Below are positions 35,901 through 48,749 of a stretch of DNA of 64,000 bases, one piece after another. The position numbers were made by a program, and so were the translations under genes. The first letter of the stretch is position 1; each line of letters begins with the position of its first letter. This DNA comes from Spinacia oleracea. Its lineage: Eukaryota; Streptophyta; Magnoliopsida; Caryophyllales; Amaranthaceae. A model generated the notes under the pieces. That model did no database searches. It was not told the DNA's origin and saw only the letters and a list, made by a program, of their open reading frames with translations. The stretch lies in contig NC_079487.1 of assembly GCF_020520425.1 (NCBI RefSeq), positions 80,109,141 to 80,173,140 on the forward strand. Direction: 5' to 3'.

Positions 35901-36937
35901 GTGTATACAAGAAGGTCAGTGGGAGCAAAATTGCTTTCCTAGTATTATATGTCGACGACATATTACTTATCGGAAATGACATTCCTATGTTAAACTCTGT
36001 CAAGATTTGGCTTGGGAAATGTTTTTCGATGAAGGATCTAGGAGAAGCACAGTACATATTGGGCATCAAGATTTACAGAGATAGATCTAAAAGGATGATT
36101 GGACTTAGTCAAAGCACTTATATCAATAAGGTGCTTGATAGGTTCAAGATGGCGGACTCCTAGCGAGGCTACCTACCCATGTCTCATGGAATGACTCTAA
36201 GCAAGACTTAGTGCCCAAAAACACTTGATGAGCGTAGACGAATGAATGGGATTCCATATGCATCATTGATTGGTTCAATAATGCATGCTATGATATGTAC
36301 ACGCCCGGATGTTGCGTACGCACTCAGTGCTACGAGCAGATACCAGTCAAACCCAGGAGAGGCGCATTGGACTGCTGCCAAGAACATTCTGAAGTACTTG
36401 AAAAGGCACAAAGATTACTTCCTGGTCTATGGTGGAGATGATGAATTAATTGTTAAAGGCTATACGGACGCAAGTTTCCAAACCGACAAAGATGATTTCA
36501 GATCACAGTCTGGGTTTGTCTTCTGCCTCAACGGAGGAGCAGTAAGCTGGAAAAGTGCTAAGCAAAGCACCATTGCGGATTCTACAACTGAAGCGGAGTA
36601 CATTGCTGCACATGAAGCAGCAAAGGAAGCTATATGGCTAAGGAAGTTCATAGGTGAACTTGGTGTAGTCCCCTCCATTAAAGGACCAATAGCCCTGTAT
36701 TGTGACAATAACGGAGCTATTGCACAGGCAAAAGAGCCTAGACACCACCAGAGAGTCAAGCATGTACTTCGTAGATTTCACCTTCTACGAGAGTTCGTTG
36801 AAAGAAAAGAAGTCGAGATAAGCAAAATTGGAACTGATGACAACATATCAGATCCATTAACTAAACCTCTGCCGCAGGCGAAGCACAACTCGCACACTGC
36901 AGCTATGGGAATCAAGAATATTGGAGAATGGCTTTGA
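32972..36937 (+). pseudogene. Copia gag-pol polyprotein, copy A, with two in-frame TAG codons
   Basis: Begins at the ATG at 32972 (MANNNSF) and ends at TGA 36935-36937, 1321 codons. Order: gag; zinc knuckle CFYCKKKGHWKRDC (from residue 251); aspartic protease DTG (298) in WVLDTGCGSH; integrase zinc-binding HCRLGH...CESC and catalytic core (HTDVCGP, DRGGEY, NGVSERRNRT); reverse transcriptase (KTAFLNG, YVDD at 993); RNase H (GYTDASF, STTEAEY). Integrase before RT defines Ty1/copia. TAG codons at 36161-36163 (codon 1064) and 36209-36211 interrupt it between RT and RNase H. At the same positions copy B has AAG and CAG, so both are secondary mutations. Everything upstream of the first stop is open. 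Confidence 0.93.
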
Positions 36938-37801
36938 TGTCTCTGTTTAATGTTTTAAAGTTTTAGAGTTTAAATCTTTGTAAAACATTATTGGTTAATC
37001 ATTCACAATAAATGAAAAGAATTCATTTTTCCATTTAATTTGTGGTTTATTAAATGATGAGTCCCTTCAATTTGACGATATATTCAAGATAGACTGTCAG
37101 GACCAGTCCTGTGACTAAGAAATGTCTATCAAGTGAACTTGAATGTCAAAGGTTGAAAATGGTCCCTAGTCGGAGTTTTCTATAAAATTGGACGCATAGA
37201 AAACGTTAGACGATTAGAAAGCAAGATGACTAGTAGTTCTGTTTCTTGAACTATGTGGACATGGAAATGTCATAATCATTTGCATAGATACTTACTTTGG
37301 GAAGACTAGTATCGGACAAGACCTATGAAACTTTACTGTAAGAGATGAAAGTCTGTCATAAGTAAATTTCATTAAATTATTAGACACTAAATCCTCAATA
37401 CCTGAGTGATTTGAGATTACTTGTTTGAGAACTGGTTGCTTTGACATTGACCAACCGTCGCACCGTAAAAGGAGGCTATAAAGGCAACGCTCAGGTAATC
37501 ACCTATCAAACGAAGTCTAATCTCAAGATCGCAAGATTGGGATTGTCCTCCCATAAATCGGGATGAGATGCTTAAAAGTTGTACAAGGCCACTCGGAGAG
37601 CTAGAAACTGTGAAATGCATGGCCGTGCTCGGATGAATCATAGGCTATGATTATCTGTTTATTTGATCAGTTGAACTCTGAAACCGAGGAACACCTCTGG
37701 ACATAATAAGGATGACGACTCTTACCTTATGTTCAAGAGCAAGCATCGAGCGACAAAGGAATTAGGAAATGCACACTTGTCCCTAAGGACAAGTGGGAGA
37801 C
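36938..37801 (+). other. 3' untranslated region and polypurine tract of copia copy A
   Basis: 864 bp without coding sequence. The last bases AAGTGGGAGAC (37791-37801) form the polypurine tract that primes plus-strand synthesis. It overlaps one arm of a perfect 9-bp inverted repeat (CACTTGTCC ... GGACAAGTG, about 37774-37796) with a CTAA loop. Confidence 0.75.
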
Positions 37802-39244
37802 TGAAGGAAATAATGCCCTTGGTCCAAATATGCATTCTATGTTAAGTCTAATAAATGCGGTTCAGTATTAATTAACAAGTTAATAATTCAGTGAGATCAA
37901 GTGAACTGAATGCCTAGCTAGAGGCCGCTTCAGTTCAAGTGGAATTAATGATATTAATCCACAGCTTACTCTTGACTGAACCCGTAGGGTCACACAAATA
38001 GTACGTAAACGGATCAAGTATTTAATGGCATTAGATACTCCATCTATGGATATTCGGAATCGACGGATCTTGGTTTCAGTGGGAGCTGAGATCGTCACAG
38101 GCAAGAAATGAATACTCCGGAAACGATGATATTGCCGGAAACGGAAATATGGATCGTATCGGAAATATAAATATTATACAAGTCGTAGATGTTGCCGGAA
38201 ACGGAAACATGGTACGTATCGGAAAATATTATCGGAAATGGAAATATTGCCAGAACCGGAAATATTGCCGGAAACGGAAATATTGTCAGAATCGGAAAAT
38301 ATTATCGGAAATGGAAATATTGCCAGAATCGGAAATATTGCCGGAAACGGAAATATTGTCAGAATCGGAAATATTATCGGAATCGGAAAATAATTCCGGA
38401 AAAGGAAATATTAAATATTTGTTCGAAACGGAAATTGATTCCGGAATCGGAAATATTAAATATTGTTCGTATCGGAAATGAATTCCGGAACCGGGAATTT
38501 AATCGGAAGCGTATCGTACGAATTAGCATCGGACGAGGCCTGCCGGACGAAGGCCCAGCACGAAGTCGGGCCATCGTCCAGCAAGCCAAACGCGCGCCCA
38601 GCCTAGGCAGCGCCCAGGCCCACCGCAAGGCAGGCCCAGCGCGCGCCAAGGCCATGGCCTCGCTGCGTGGGCTGCTGCTCGCACGCACACGCATGGGCGG
38701 CCCTCGTGGCTGCCGTGTGTGTGTGAGTTTGTGTTCATGCATGATTCCTAAAACTATTAGAATTAGTATATGATTAAATTCCTATTCCTGAAAGGATAAA
38801 TTAATTAATTAGAGTTCGTATAGGATTCTAAGTTTAATTAATTCGTATCCTACTAGGATTCCAATTCCCTTTCCATAACTCTATAAATACGTGCCTAGGG
38901 TCACATATTTTCAGAGATTAATTCAAGTATTCAAAGTGAGTTTTGAGAGAAAAATTCAGTCATATTTCTTACCTAAGAGTGCCGAAAATTCTAGTACCTT
39001 AAGGGCGATTCTAGTTGGTCAATCTTAAGGCGGATCCGGACGTGCTGTGGACTATCTACGGAGGGACGACACTTGGAGTCCTAAAGACTTGTTCTTGTTC
39101 GGTTCGGGCGCAGCTAGGGAAGGCACGCAACAAAGAGTATGCATCTAAATTATGCTATATGATTATGTGTAAATAATATGTATTCCTGGCTAAATGGTTG
39201 TTTCCGCATGATTTATGAATTGTCATATGTATCATAACCCAACA
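37802..39244 (+). repeat. 3' LTR of copia copy A
   Basis: 1443 bp, the same as the 5' LTR apart from scattered single-base changes and the 60 bp retained at about 38130-38190. TATAAATA at 38882-38889. It ends CAACA before the ATTTA duplication. Confidence 0.95.
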
Positions 39245-41240
39245 ATTTAGTCCTTCACTTTTCCGTCGGTGTCACTTATACACACATGACTTCCAGATTT
39301 GTATACTTCATTCACATAAAAATAAATTCTTTCTAAGCGTCTCCAAAATAACCCTCAAGTGTTCATCCTTCTCTTTTCACTCTTTGAGTAGATCAGGATA
39401 TCATCAATAACATAATAACGAACTTAATTCGGAATTTGTGGAAAATCTTATTTGTCAAATCCATAATTATGGCAGGTGCATTGGTTAACCCAAAAGACAT
39501 TACTCTAAACCCATAATGACAATAACGAGTCCTAATGAGGTCTTAGGCCCTTACCATCTATACTCAATTGGTGGTACTTCAAACACAAATCAGTCTTCGA
39601 GAACACCCTCGCCCAATTCAATTGATCAAATATGTCATCTATCCTAGGCAAAGGATACTTGTTCTTGATGGTGTTTAGTTCCCTAAAATCGATGCATAAT
39701 TCCATACTCTTATCTTTCTCCTTAATAGACAACACATGAGCTCCCCACGGTGATGCACTAGGCCTAATATACCCCTTAACGAAACAACTCTTGCAACTGT
39801 GTCTTAATTCGCTCATTTCAGGAGGTGACAGCTATAAGGTGTCTTGGATATAGGTTTCGTTCCAGGATTTAACTCTATAATGAACTCAAGGGCTCTAGCA
39901 GGTGACATACTCACAATTTCACTCGGAAACACATCAATGAATCCACTCGCAATGGCGACATCCTCGATTTTCACTCCAACTTCTTTACTCACCTCTAACA
40001 CACTACAGAGAAATAGTTCACACTCCCTATTCATCAATTTCCTCGCTTGCATTATGGAAATAACTAAAGGTTCTTGGACTTCTCAAAACATCTATATGAG
40101 GTCAACCTTCCAATAGGGTTCCTTAAACTTACTTTCTGAATTTCACAATCTACCTTATCCTTGTACAAGCTTAGCCAATCCATTCCCAGAATTACATTTA
40201 GGTTTCACAGATTAAACTCTATCAAATCAGAAGGAAAAACACAACCTTTTGTCTCCCAAGACAAGTTCTTAAACAACTTGATATACCCTATGGTTACACC
40301 AGTAGGTATACTAACAGGTAAATCAACCACCTCAAAATCTACTAAATTTAGACTCTTAAGAACAGATGACGAAACAAAAGAATGAGTTACCCCTGAATCA
40401 AACCACGTTTAAACTAGCACAGAGTTAATAGAAAAAGTACCCTGAACTATGCCTGCAAAACGTTCAGCTTCATTTCTCATCACGAACAGTTTACCCGGAA
40501 CCTTATTATGGTTGTTATTCTCATTAGCAGACTTATGGAGGTTCTCTTAGTTGTTCTGCCCCCCCTACAGGCTTCGAACCCTAATTTTATGACTGGTTAA
40601 ATCCCTACTTCGCCTGGTTACCACTCCCATTACCATTTTTTTTCCTCTTGAAATTCCCTTGGTTTTCCCCAGCATTAATCTCTTTTCTTTTCTCCCCAAC
40701 AATAATATTTTACTTGTCCCTTCTAGACTGCAAACCATAAATATGAGCAGCTTTCCCATACACAATATCCAAAGATGTAAAGGTTTCCCCATCTAATCCT
40801 AATTGGATCTCATCAATCAAACCCTACTCAAACCTCTGAGGCGTTAGCTCCTCTGTGGCTACAACCTCAGGTGCAAACCTTGACAATGCTATAAATTTGC
40901 TATAGTAATCGGCAATGGTCATACTTCCCATCCTAAGGTTTATAAATTCTTGTATTTTTTGCTTTCTCATAAAAGTTAGGGTAAAACTTTCCCCTTAAGG
41001 TAGTAACAAATGAATCCTAATTTAATCTCTCAGCAGCGCTAAGTCTAGCTCTATTCTCTCTCCACCAAAAATCAACTTCATCTTTCATGTACATGACAAC
41101 TTGACCCACTCTCATGTTCTCAGGACAGTTCACAGCCCCAAATAATTTCTCAAACTCTCCAACCCGGTTTTCTAAAAAGGTAGGGTCAGCTTTTCCGCCA
41201 AGAGGCGAATAACAGCAGCTAGGTCATTATTGTTGGTCAT

Positions 41241-42317
41241 CCTAGAATGCAACTTGGAAGTAATATATTCTACTTTATGTATAAAACATCACTTAATAGT
41301 ATCTTATACCACGTAATATCGCCTCAACAGACAAAATTCACGTAAATCAAACAATCATTTACGAATGTGCAACAATCATTTACAAATGTGCAACAATTAT
41401 TTAAGGTAATCTCCTCGATCATTCATGAACGATATTCACATATAGGACATTCAACTGAGAAACAAGGAACAAAATCCAATCATCACGAATAACATGGTAG
41501 CATAAGAAAGAAAACATTCCCCTTGCGTGCCCATAATAAACTCTTGATCCTTTGGATAATCAATAATCCAACTCTTATTCCTCAAAAGAATGTTAACAAC
41601 AATTTCTAAACCATAATAACGCACTTGTCCTCAAAATAAAATAAAGGTTATATGACATAAACATAAACTACTGTTGGGCGAATTATGGAATTCTCAAATT
41701 GGAAACGAATACTTTAACTTTTATTGCTAATTCTATAAAGGTTTATTACATCCTTGAAAAGAATAAAGAATAACTCGAACTCATATTACTTTAACTTTAA
41801 ACTGTTGTAGCTTTTCTACTTATTCTTTAAAACATAAAGGAACTAACTACTATTACAACTTCAAATGTTTAAGGCATCTTGCCTATCCGCTATTTCCTTG
41901 GAAACTTGTGGAGTGAAATCTAGATCTTCAGTATTTGTCGAAATCTTCCTCCGAATCTGAATCTTCTTTCACGCCTTACTAGAGATCTCAATGGTAGGCT
42001 CATGGGTCTTTGGGTTAGGATTTTCTGCCTCAACCTCTACATTCTCATCCTTAACGGCTACATCATTTTCCTCTAGATCATTTTTTTACACTAACTCCTA
42101 TAGGTTCCTCTATAACGGCACCCCAAGCATGACTCCCTATGTCTTTACCCTTATTAATCCACTTTCTTCTACCTTAATAGTGGTGGTCATAATCTCTGAG
42201 TCGTATCTCCACCTACCATTCCTAGTTCCATACTTGGCCAAATTTGGTATTTCATCCTCAAAATGCATGTCTCTAAACCTATCTTTGAGCTCTAGGTATG
42301 ACATTGTGTTAGGTAAG
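41241..42317 (-). other. Unassigned sequence beside the gypsy remnant
   Basis: This should hold the leader and 5' LTR of the gypsy element, but no sequence matching the LTR at 23811-27584 is apparent, so the 5' end seems lost or replaced. On the minus strand a short frame from about 42304 to 42137 begins MSYLELKDRFRDMHFEDEIP and ends in a TAG. I do not recognise it. The remainder is AT-rich. Confidence 0.25.
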
Positions 42318-43744
42318 TGTAGGGGGGTTTTTTTCCCGTTTCCTACAAGGGGGGGGGGGGGGTTTAGGAGGCCGACCGGCTCGTTTAGAGAACCGTTTGA
42401 ATTTTTGCACCTCGAAGGAGTCGCCACCAAACTTTATTTAAGGTCTTGTTTGGAAAGACCGCAAATGACTCTATTTTTGGATAAGGCCTTGAATCCTTGA
42501 AACGGATGTGTGAGATCCGGGCTCGGGAACAAAAATGCTTATTCGGCGAGCTTTAGAAATATTCAAGTACGTTGGCACAACATTAGTTCGAAAATAAACC
42601 CTAGATTAGACTATGTGGGTTTGAAATTTAGAGCAAAATAAAATTTCTAATTGTACGGTGGTCACTTTGCTTTAAAGATTGATTTAAGGAACCTAAGGCC
42701 GGTTTGTCCAAAAATATCTTCGTTAAGCGTGATATAACCTTTGTATTTGGTTGTATTTAGCATGTTGGTGATGAAAGCGATAAAGCACATAAAGCAACAT
42801 CACAATACTAAATAAAGTGCGGAATTAGTAAATACAAGACCCCCTAGAAAAGGACTAGGGAGTAGGTCCACATTGCCTAGAAATGGACTAGGCAAGTGAA
42901 GATGCGGAATTGAAAGTGCGATATTGAAAGCGCGGTGTTGAAATTGCTGTAATGAAAGTGCGATATTGAAAGTGCGATATTGAAAGGTGCGATATTGAAA
43001 TTGCAATATTGAAAGGTGCATAATTGAAATTTGTACTTGGGCACATGAGATTTGAACGCCAAGCGGCTCCTTAAAAATAAGTGCGCCCGACACGAATTCA
43101 AAGCCAAAAATCTCAACTTGGGAGAGGTTGCTCAACCCAAATATCCTAGATTTTGCATATTGAACTTGAAATTGAAAGCTTGAATATTGAAATGTTTGAA
43201 CTTGAAATGATTGAAATTTGAACTTGAAATGATCCTAGTTTAGGGAAATAACTATGAATAACCCTAAACATGGCAAGATCTTTGAAAATTGAAGACTTGA
43301 ATTTGTAAATTGAAAATGGAGTTTTGAATCTCAAAGACTAAACCTTTAAATGTTAAAAGGTGTTTATCTTTGATTACCCCTTGTTTGATGATGATTCTAG
43401 CCCAAGAGATGATTCACTAGTAGAAAAAACCCCTGTTGCAGCCCCCTTGTTGCAGCGTACATGTATTAATACGCTTCAACAACCAGTTGGTCAACGCGGG
43501 TCAAACCCTTTAAAGGGTTGTTGCAGCGTACAAATTAATTGCCCCCTGAGCTTTTTGCAGCGTACAGAATAAAAGCCCCCTGCAATAGCCCATTTTTATT
43601 GCAGCGTACATTTTAAAGCCCCCTACAATAACCCTGATAAAAAGTTTATTCGCTGCAATATTGATTGAATAACTAATTCGAACAAATTAATCATCTCATG
43701 AATTTCGCTCCTCGCGCACAACTCCTTCTTCCCTTAAGCTTTCC

Positions 43745-44328
43745 ATGCGTCGTCCGAAAAAAAAACCTTTCTCTGCGCCGCTCATAAAGCTTTCCCCGCG
43801 TCGTCAATCTAGCTTCCTCGTCGGTGGTTCTGGCCTCCTCGTCATCGTTGGTGGCTCTTTTCTCGCCTCCTCTCCAGTCGCTACTTACTCGGCTGGTGGG
43901 TCCAAGAAAGAACGTAGTTTGCTCGCGCCGGTGGTTCCAAGAAAGAAAGTTTCTCGCGTCCTTTTCTCCGTCAACCTCCTCGCCGTGGCTAGTAATCCTC
44001 GCTGTCCCCTCTTCTAGGTTTGTTCAATTCGTTTATCTGATTTTTGTTTTAAGAATTAGGGTTTGTTCAATTCGTTTTTAGGGTTCTGTGCGTTTGTTCA
44101 ATTCATTTTTAGGGTTTGTTTAATTCGTTTGTTCAAATCGTTTTTGTGGTCAATTCGTTTGTTCATTTCGTTTTTAGGGTTTGTTCATTTCGTTTTTAGG
44201 GTTTGTTCAATTCGTTTTTAGGATTTGTTCATTGGCCCAACTTGTGTTATTTATTGGACATGTTTAATATTGTGTTATTTCTCTAATTTGTCGGATTGTT
44301 ATTGTTTATTCTTAATCATCTTTTACAG
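43745..44328 (+). other. Left internal part of the CACTA element: short open frame and leader-like repeats
   Basis: An open frame of 90 codons from ATG 43745 gives a basic Ser/Val-rich peptide I do not recognise. It is followed by several copies of AGGGTTTGTTCAATTCGTTTTT (44030-44230), a composition typical of plant 5' leader introns. This may be captured promoter and leader DNA in front of the SR exons. Confidence 0.35.
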
Positions 44329-46088
44329 TTTGAAGATGAACGAGATGTTGAAGATGCTGTGCAAGGTCGAAATGGTTATGATTTTGATGGACATCGTTTG
44401 CGGGTAGGTATTCTTGGAACCCTGTTTCTGCTGCATGTCTACATGTGCTTCTTTTTTTGTCTGATAACTCTTGCATCATTTACATTGGTGTTATATACTT
44501 TCAGGTGGAATTCGCTCATGGTGGACGAGGATCATCATCATCAGACCATCACAGCAGTTACAGTGCTAGTAGAGGTGGAGCACCTAAGCACACTGACTAC
44601 AGAGGGGTAGTCTTGCTTCTTTATTGGCATATTTTTGGTAATTTCACTACTATATGAAATTCTTGTATTGGTGTTTCTGCAGTTATAGTCACTGGACTGC
44701 CATCATCTGCTTCTGGGCAAGACCTGAAGGTCAGTGATAACAGTTTTTTAATCTAGAGGAGATTTGGGGATCATTGTGCTGTGCAGTTTGTGTCTCGCAC
44801 GAGTTCGATGTTCCTATTCCCATTATATGTCTTCTATCTATTATTCATGTTGTTCTGATTTGTATATGTATCAATATCAGGATCACATGCGACGAGACGG
44901 TGAAGTTTGTTTCTCAGATGTATTCAAGGATCGTCGCTATGGTGGTTAGTTGGTGCTTTTGATGATCCTTGAGTTGCTGCTTTCCTAGTGTTTCTTGTAT
45001 CAGTGGCACTGATTAATTTTATCATATCGTTATTTAACTCTAGGTAGCAAATGTGATATCTGGTCCTAAAGTTTAATCGGCTTAAAAACTCTCTAGAATT
45101 TTACTTGTGTTAATATTTTTACCCCTTTTGGTTTGACAATTTCCTAGTATTATCTGGAATGCATCATGGTACTTAAGTTCCACAATGATTACTGCCTTTA
45201 CTGGGTATATCGATATCTCTACCTGCCCTAAAAAGCTCATAGTCCTTTATGCAAGCTAGCATGTGACAGATGCTGACGACCATGCATATTAGAGGATGAG
45301 CTAACTATCCGCATTAAGTTGAATTCAAGGCTAAGTCTTGAAATTTGGACCAGAAAATCTGAAAGTTCTTATCTTTTTGAACTTATGTTGGTTCTCACAT
45401 TGTGTAATCATTCGGATTATTGTTTAGTCTAATATGTGGTGCAGGCCTTTAGGGTCATCCTTAAAAGTTGAGATGTTTTGTTCACTGCATACTTCTAGTT
45501 GTAAAGTTGCCCTTTGACCCGATAAAGCTTTCTTTTTGCAGGCACGGCTGGAGTTGTTGAATATGCAAATTATAATGATATGAAACGTGCTGTAAGATGT
45601 TTTGTTCTGTTAGTTGTTTAGTGGTAATTTTGTTTAGTGTTCTTTTTTTCTAATAGACTAATCAGGCGTTGCCTTTTATGCAGTTCAGGAAGCTGGATGA
45701 TTCTGAATTTCGTAATGCATTCTCTCGCGCTTATATCCGAGTACGTCTCAAAAAGAGTTGATTATCAAACTGGGTATTACTGTTTTCTTATAGTTATTCA
45801 CATTTATTTTCATCTCCAGGTGAGGGAGGACTCGAGGAGTCTGAGTCTAGATGATAGGTCGAGAAGCAGAAGCTACAACCGTGGCTGTAGTTATAGTCGA
45901 AGCCGCAGCCGCAACCACAGGTGCTGTTATTTGTTTTAAGATGGATTTTGTGCTAAGGTTTTATGATAATGAAACTATGCTGAAAGGTCTCCTTTGATGC
46001 AGTATATCTCCGCAAAGAAATTCACGCCGTTCTTATTCTAGATCTCCTTCGAAGTCCCGCTCGAGATCTCCCTCTCGTTCTCGCTCTA
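44329..46088 (+). pseudogene. Captured SR splicing-factor gene (SR30/SR34-like) fragment, eight exons
   Basis: Exons read by eye: 44329-44403, 44505-~44604, 44683-44729, 44881-44944, 45542-45591, 45684-45740, 45820-45920 and 46003-46088. They encode the end of RRM1 ([10 protein letters not shown]), the linker with [16 protein letters not shown], the second RRM with GLPSSASGQDLK (the SF2-type SWQDLKD motif, here with Gly for Trp), VCFSDVFKD, GVVEYANYNDMKRA and RKLDDSEFRNAFSRAYIRVRE, and then an RS domain (SRSRS repeats). Introns are retained, so DNA rather than mRNA was captured. The first RRM1 exon and the 3' end are missing. The donor after exon 2 is disturbed by extra G residues (CAGAGGGGTAG). 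It is probably a non-functional transduplicate. Confidence 0.88.
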
Positions 46089-48309
46089 GGTATGTTGTTG
46101 CTCCTGTTACTCGTGCTCATCAATCACCTTAAGGAAGTATAATGACTAATCATATATGGTTAACAAGATTGCATAATATTGCGTCATATATCTGGTTCAT
46201 TTCAGTAAACTGCTTAGCTTATACCAACATCTGGTTATAGTTCTTCAACGAAGTTAGGTTGTATATGTCTAGCTTCTATTGGCAATCCAGATTCATGTGG
46301 CTGCATTATTTTGTATTTACGAACTATCCCTGATTTAACCTTTGTTGAAGGATACATATGTTGTATGATTTAGCTTTTAGGGATGAGCCAGACATACCAG
46401 TCGTTTTACACTAATTCCCCCTGATTTGACCTTGGTTAAACATGTAATGTAATTTATTTTTTTCCTGATATACGGAGTAAGATCGTTCTATTACTTTCGG
46501 AAGTACAACAGCCTATTAACGGGAATACAGTAGGCCTTCTTAATTGTTTCTGTGTGAAAGATTTTAAGAGGGTATAATACCAGACAGCCAGTTATAGACT
46601 TACAGATAATGGAATAAACTAGACTGGAGCAGCATTAAAACCGTATGCACCTAGTGTTGGTCGTATTTTTTGGTCTTGGGTGCTGCAACAGTGGATCGTC
46701 GAGAATATGTGGATCTTTTTACGAAGCCTTAGAGGAAGGGAGAAGTCAGAAAACCATTATTTAGCAATTGTTGTTAGATTGTTCCTATTTTTTGAAACCA
46801 CTTCCGAGGCTTCCTTCTTCATTTTGTCTATTTATGCTCACATTTTGTCTGACTTTATTTAGAAATTTCCCTGTTCACATTTTTCTTCAAGCGACTTCAT
46901 AATGTGTGCTTCTGGAGTGGAATATAGAAGAGTACGTAGATTGGTTATTAAGACCATAGAAGAATGATCTACCATTTTTATTGCCTTTTTTTTGTTCTCT
47001 ATTTCATCACTTGACTTCTGCATGGAATCAGTTTGCTTCCTCTTGTCTTTCCACTTCTCGGATTATCTTTGTCCATCTTCAAAGCATGCCTGTTAGATGA
47101 TTTTATTTGCAGTTGGGTAGTTTGGAGTCTGGTAGTTAAAGTGTTGACCTGTTAATGTTACCAATGGTTGCATTTCTTCTGTCAATAAGTAGAAAAGACG
47201 TAGGGAGGTGCCAAGTTACTTTTTGATTTCTAACTTATTTGTAGTGTAATTGGTGAGAAAAGAGGGGTTATTAAAGACATGAATGTAGTTCATTTGTATA
47301 TGCCATACCAAACTATAAGCTGTGTCTGACACTTGGATGCATAGAGAGGGAGGAGGTTAGATGCTTAAAAACGTCGTATTTGGGCAAAAATTAGGTAAAA
47401 TTTAGACATTTCATTTAAGATGCGTGTCTGTCTCTGACACTTCTAGCTGAGTTCGAGTAACATAGACGTGGCATGCTTGTGCTGCCATATCTAGTCACCT
47501 TGTGCTTTCCCACTTCAGATCTGTTGACTTTGGAACTTAATTAAAAACAAAAACTAAGCCTCTTAATTGTATTTAGTCTATACTGCATAATTGTATTTAG
47601 TCTATCATGTAATATGCCTATACTGCATAATTGTATTAGTCTAATGAGTTCAGACGATGTACATTCAGATTAGTTAAAAGATACGGAGTAATAAGATAAG
47701 ATAAGAGAAATGGAACTCGAGAGAAAAGTACCTTAAACTCTCGTCTCAACTAATCTGAAAGCTCGAGAGAAAAGTACCTTAAACTCGAGAGAAATGGAAC
47801 TCGAGAGAAAAGTACCTTAAACTCTCGTCTCAACTAATCTGAAAGATCGAGAGAAAAGTACCTTAAACTCTCGTCTCAACTAATCTGAAAGCTCCTAAAG
47901 GACACATGCCTAGGAGCAGGAAGTTTAGGCCAGCATTCCCAGCAACAAAAGTAGAGTAGCTTGCAAAAGTAGTAGCGTGCAATACATCTGATTATTGGAT
48001 GGTAAACCATAGTTTGCAGCACTCTGGACTTACTTACCCCGCGTTAGTTATCAACTTGATCAGCTGCAAGGTTTGGGTTATACATTTTACTAAAGTTCTT
48101 GGATTGAGGACTGCATCTGCAAAGGTTGATAGTAAATCCCTCTGAAGATGTATCTGATTATCTATCCCCTTAGTCCTTTACCCGGATGTTATGGCCTTAT
48201 GGAGTACATTTTAATGCTATGTCCATAATTTTTATGTTTTGTGTGTTACTTTATATGCTCAAGAGTAGGGTAGATATTAACTATTAGTTGAATTTGGTTG
48301 TGCTTGCAG
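46089..48309 (+). other. CACTA interior without recognisable coding sequence; local tandem repeat
   Basis: AT-rich sequence that probably includes intron or 3' DNA of the captured SR gene. At 47718-47893 a unit of about 46 bp (CGAGAGAAAAGTACCTTAAA then CTCGTCTCAACTAATCTGAA) is repeated three to four times, one copy truncated. No other feature supported. Confidence 0.4.
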
Positions 48310-48411
48310 CTTGATGCTTGGGTTGCATGGGAGCAGAACTTTCCAATTGCTGCACTTAAAAACGTTTTACTAGCTCTGAAAAAGGAGCAACAATGGCGTA
48401 GAGTCATACAG
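48310..48411 (+). pseudogene. Captured exon of a PPR-type gene
   Basis: An exon of 34 codons between a gcttgcag acceptor and a CAG|gtactg donor, open throughout: LDAWVAWEQNFPIAALKNVL then KKEQQWRRVIQ. This resembles the first part of plant PPR proteins of the At4g18975/At4g21190 type (W-x-R/A-W-E-x-F-P ... ALxxLEKEKQWxRVIQV). No neighbouring exons of that gene are seen. It is a second gene captured by the CACTA element. Confidence 0.65.
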
Positions 48412-48749
48412 GTACTGCAAATTTTAACATTTTGGTCATTGTCTTTGTACTGGGTGAGTAAGAAGAGAAAAAAGGAAGGATGTAGCAGTATGAAAAACTA
48501 GAATCTAAGTCATAGTGTTTCTGACATGCACGAAAAATAAAAAAAAACTAAGTTATGATTCTAATTGAGACTGAGGTGATTATTAATTGAACTGAGGTGA
48601 TTGTTAATCCAGTTGAAGTTTTTTACTCCCTTTCTCTTTAGCACACATTTATGCTAAACAATGAGGGATTCTTAGTTCTTACCCAACCCCTTCTTGTTAC
48701 TGTAGTTCTTAGTTCCTAAATGTAGTTCTACACATTTATACTAAATGTT

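Larger units (their letters stand above)
28763..39244 (+). mobile_element. Ty1/copia LTR retrotransposon, copy A (10,482 bp, nearly intact)
   Basis: LTRs at 28763-30145 (1383 bp) and 37802-39244 (1443 bp), ends TG...CA, flanked by perfect ATTTA duplications (28758-28762, 39245-39249). By hand count the LTRs differ at roughly nine sites plus one 60-bp indel, so the insertion is recent. It landed inside the gypsy pol pseudogene. The order is LTR, primer-binding site, 2.8-kb leader, single gag-pol frame, 0.86-kb 3' region, polypurine tract, LTR. Two nonsense codons in pol make this copy non-autonomous as written. Confidence 0.95.
27900..41240 (-). pseudogene. Ty3/gypsy gag-pol pseudogene, split by a copia element
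   Basis: This is read on the minus strand in two parts, about 41240-39250 and 28757-27900, separated by the copia insertion. Recognisable in order with frameshifts and stops: gag start (MTNNNDLAAVIRLLAEK, about 41238) and a FIALSRFAPE segment (about 40900); protease DSG (about 40395) and ILGMDWLS (about 40190); reverse transcriptase with PGTKPISKTPY (about 39840) and [13 protein letters not shown]...CIDFRELN (about 39760-39680); RT/RNase H FVKDFSK and LLKKE-like remnants (about 28480); integrase STAFHPTIDGQPERTNQT (about 28160) and MAPVEAL (about 28030). The PR-RT-RH-IN order and motifs are those of Ty3/gypsy, close to Del/Tekay chromoviruses. It is inactive. The matching 5' LTR was not found on the right side. 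Confidence 0.75.
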
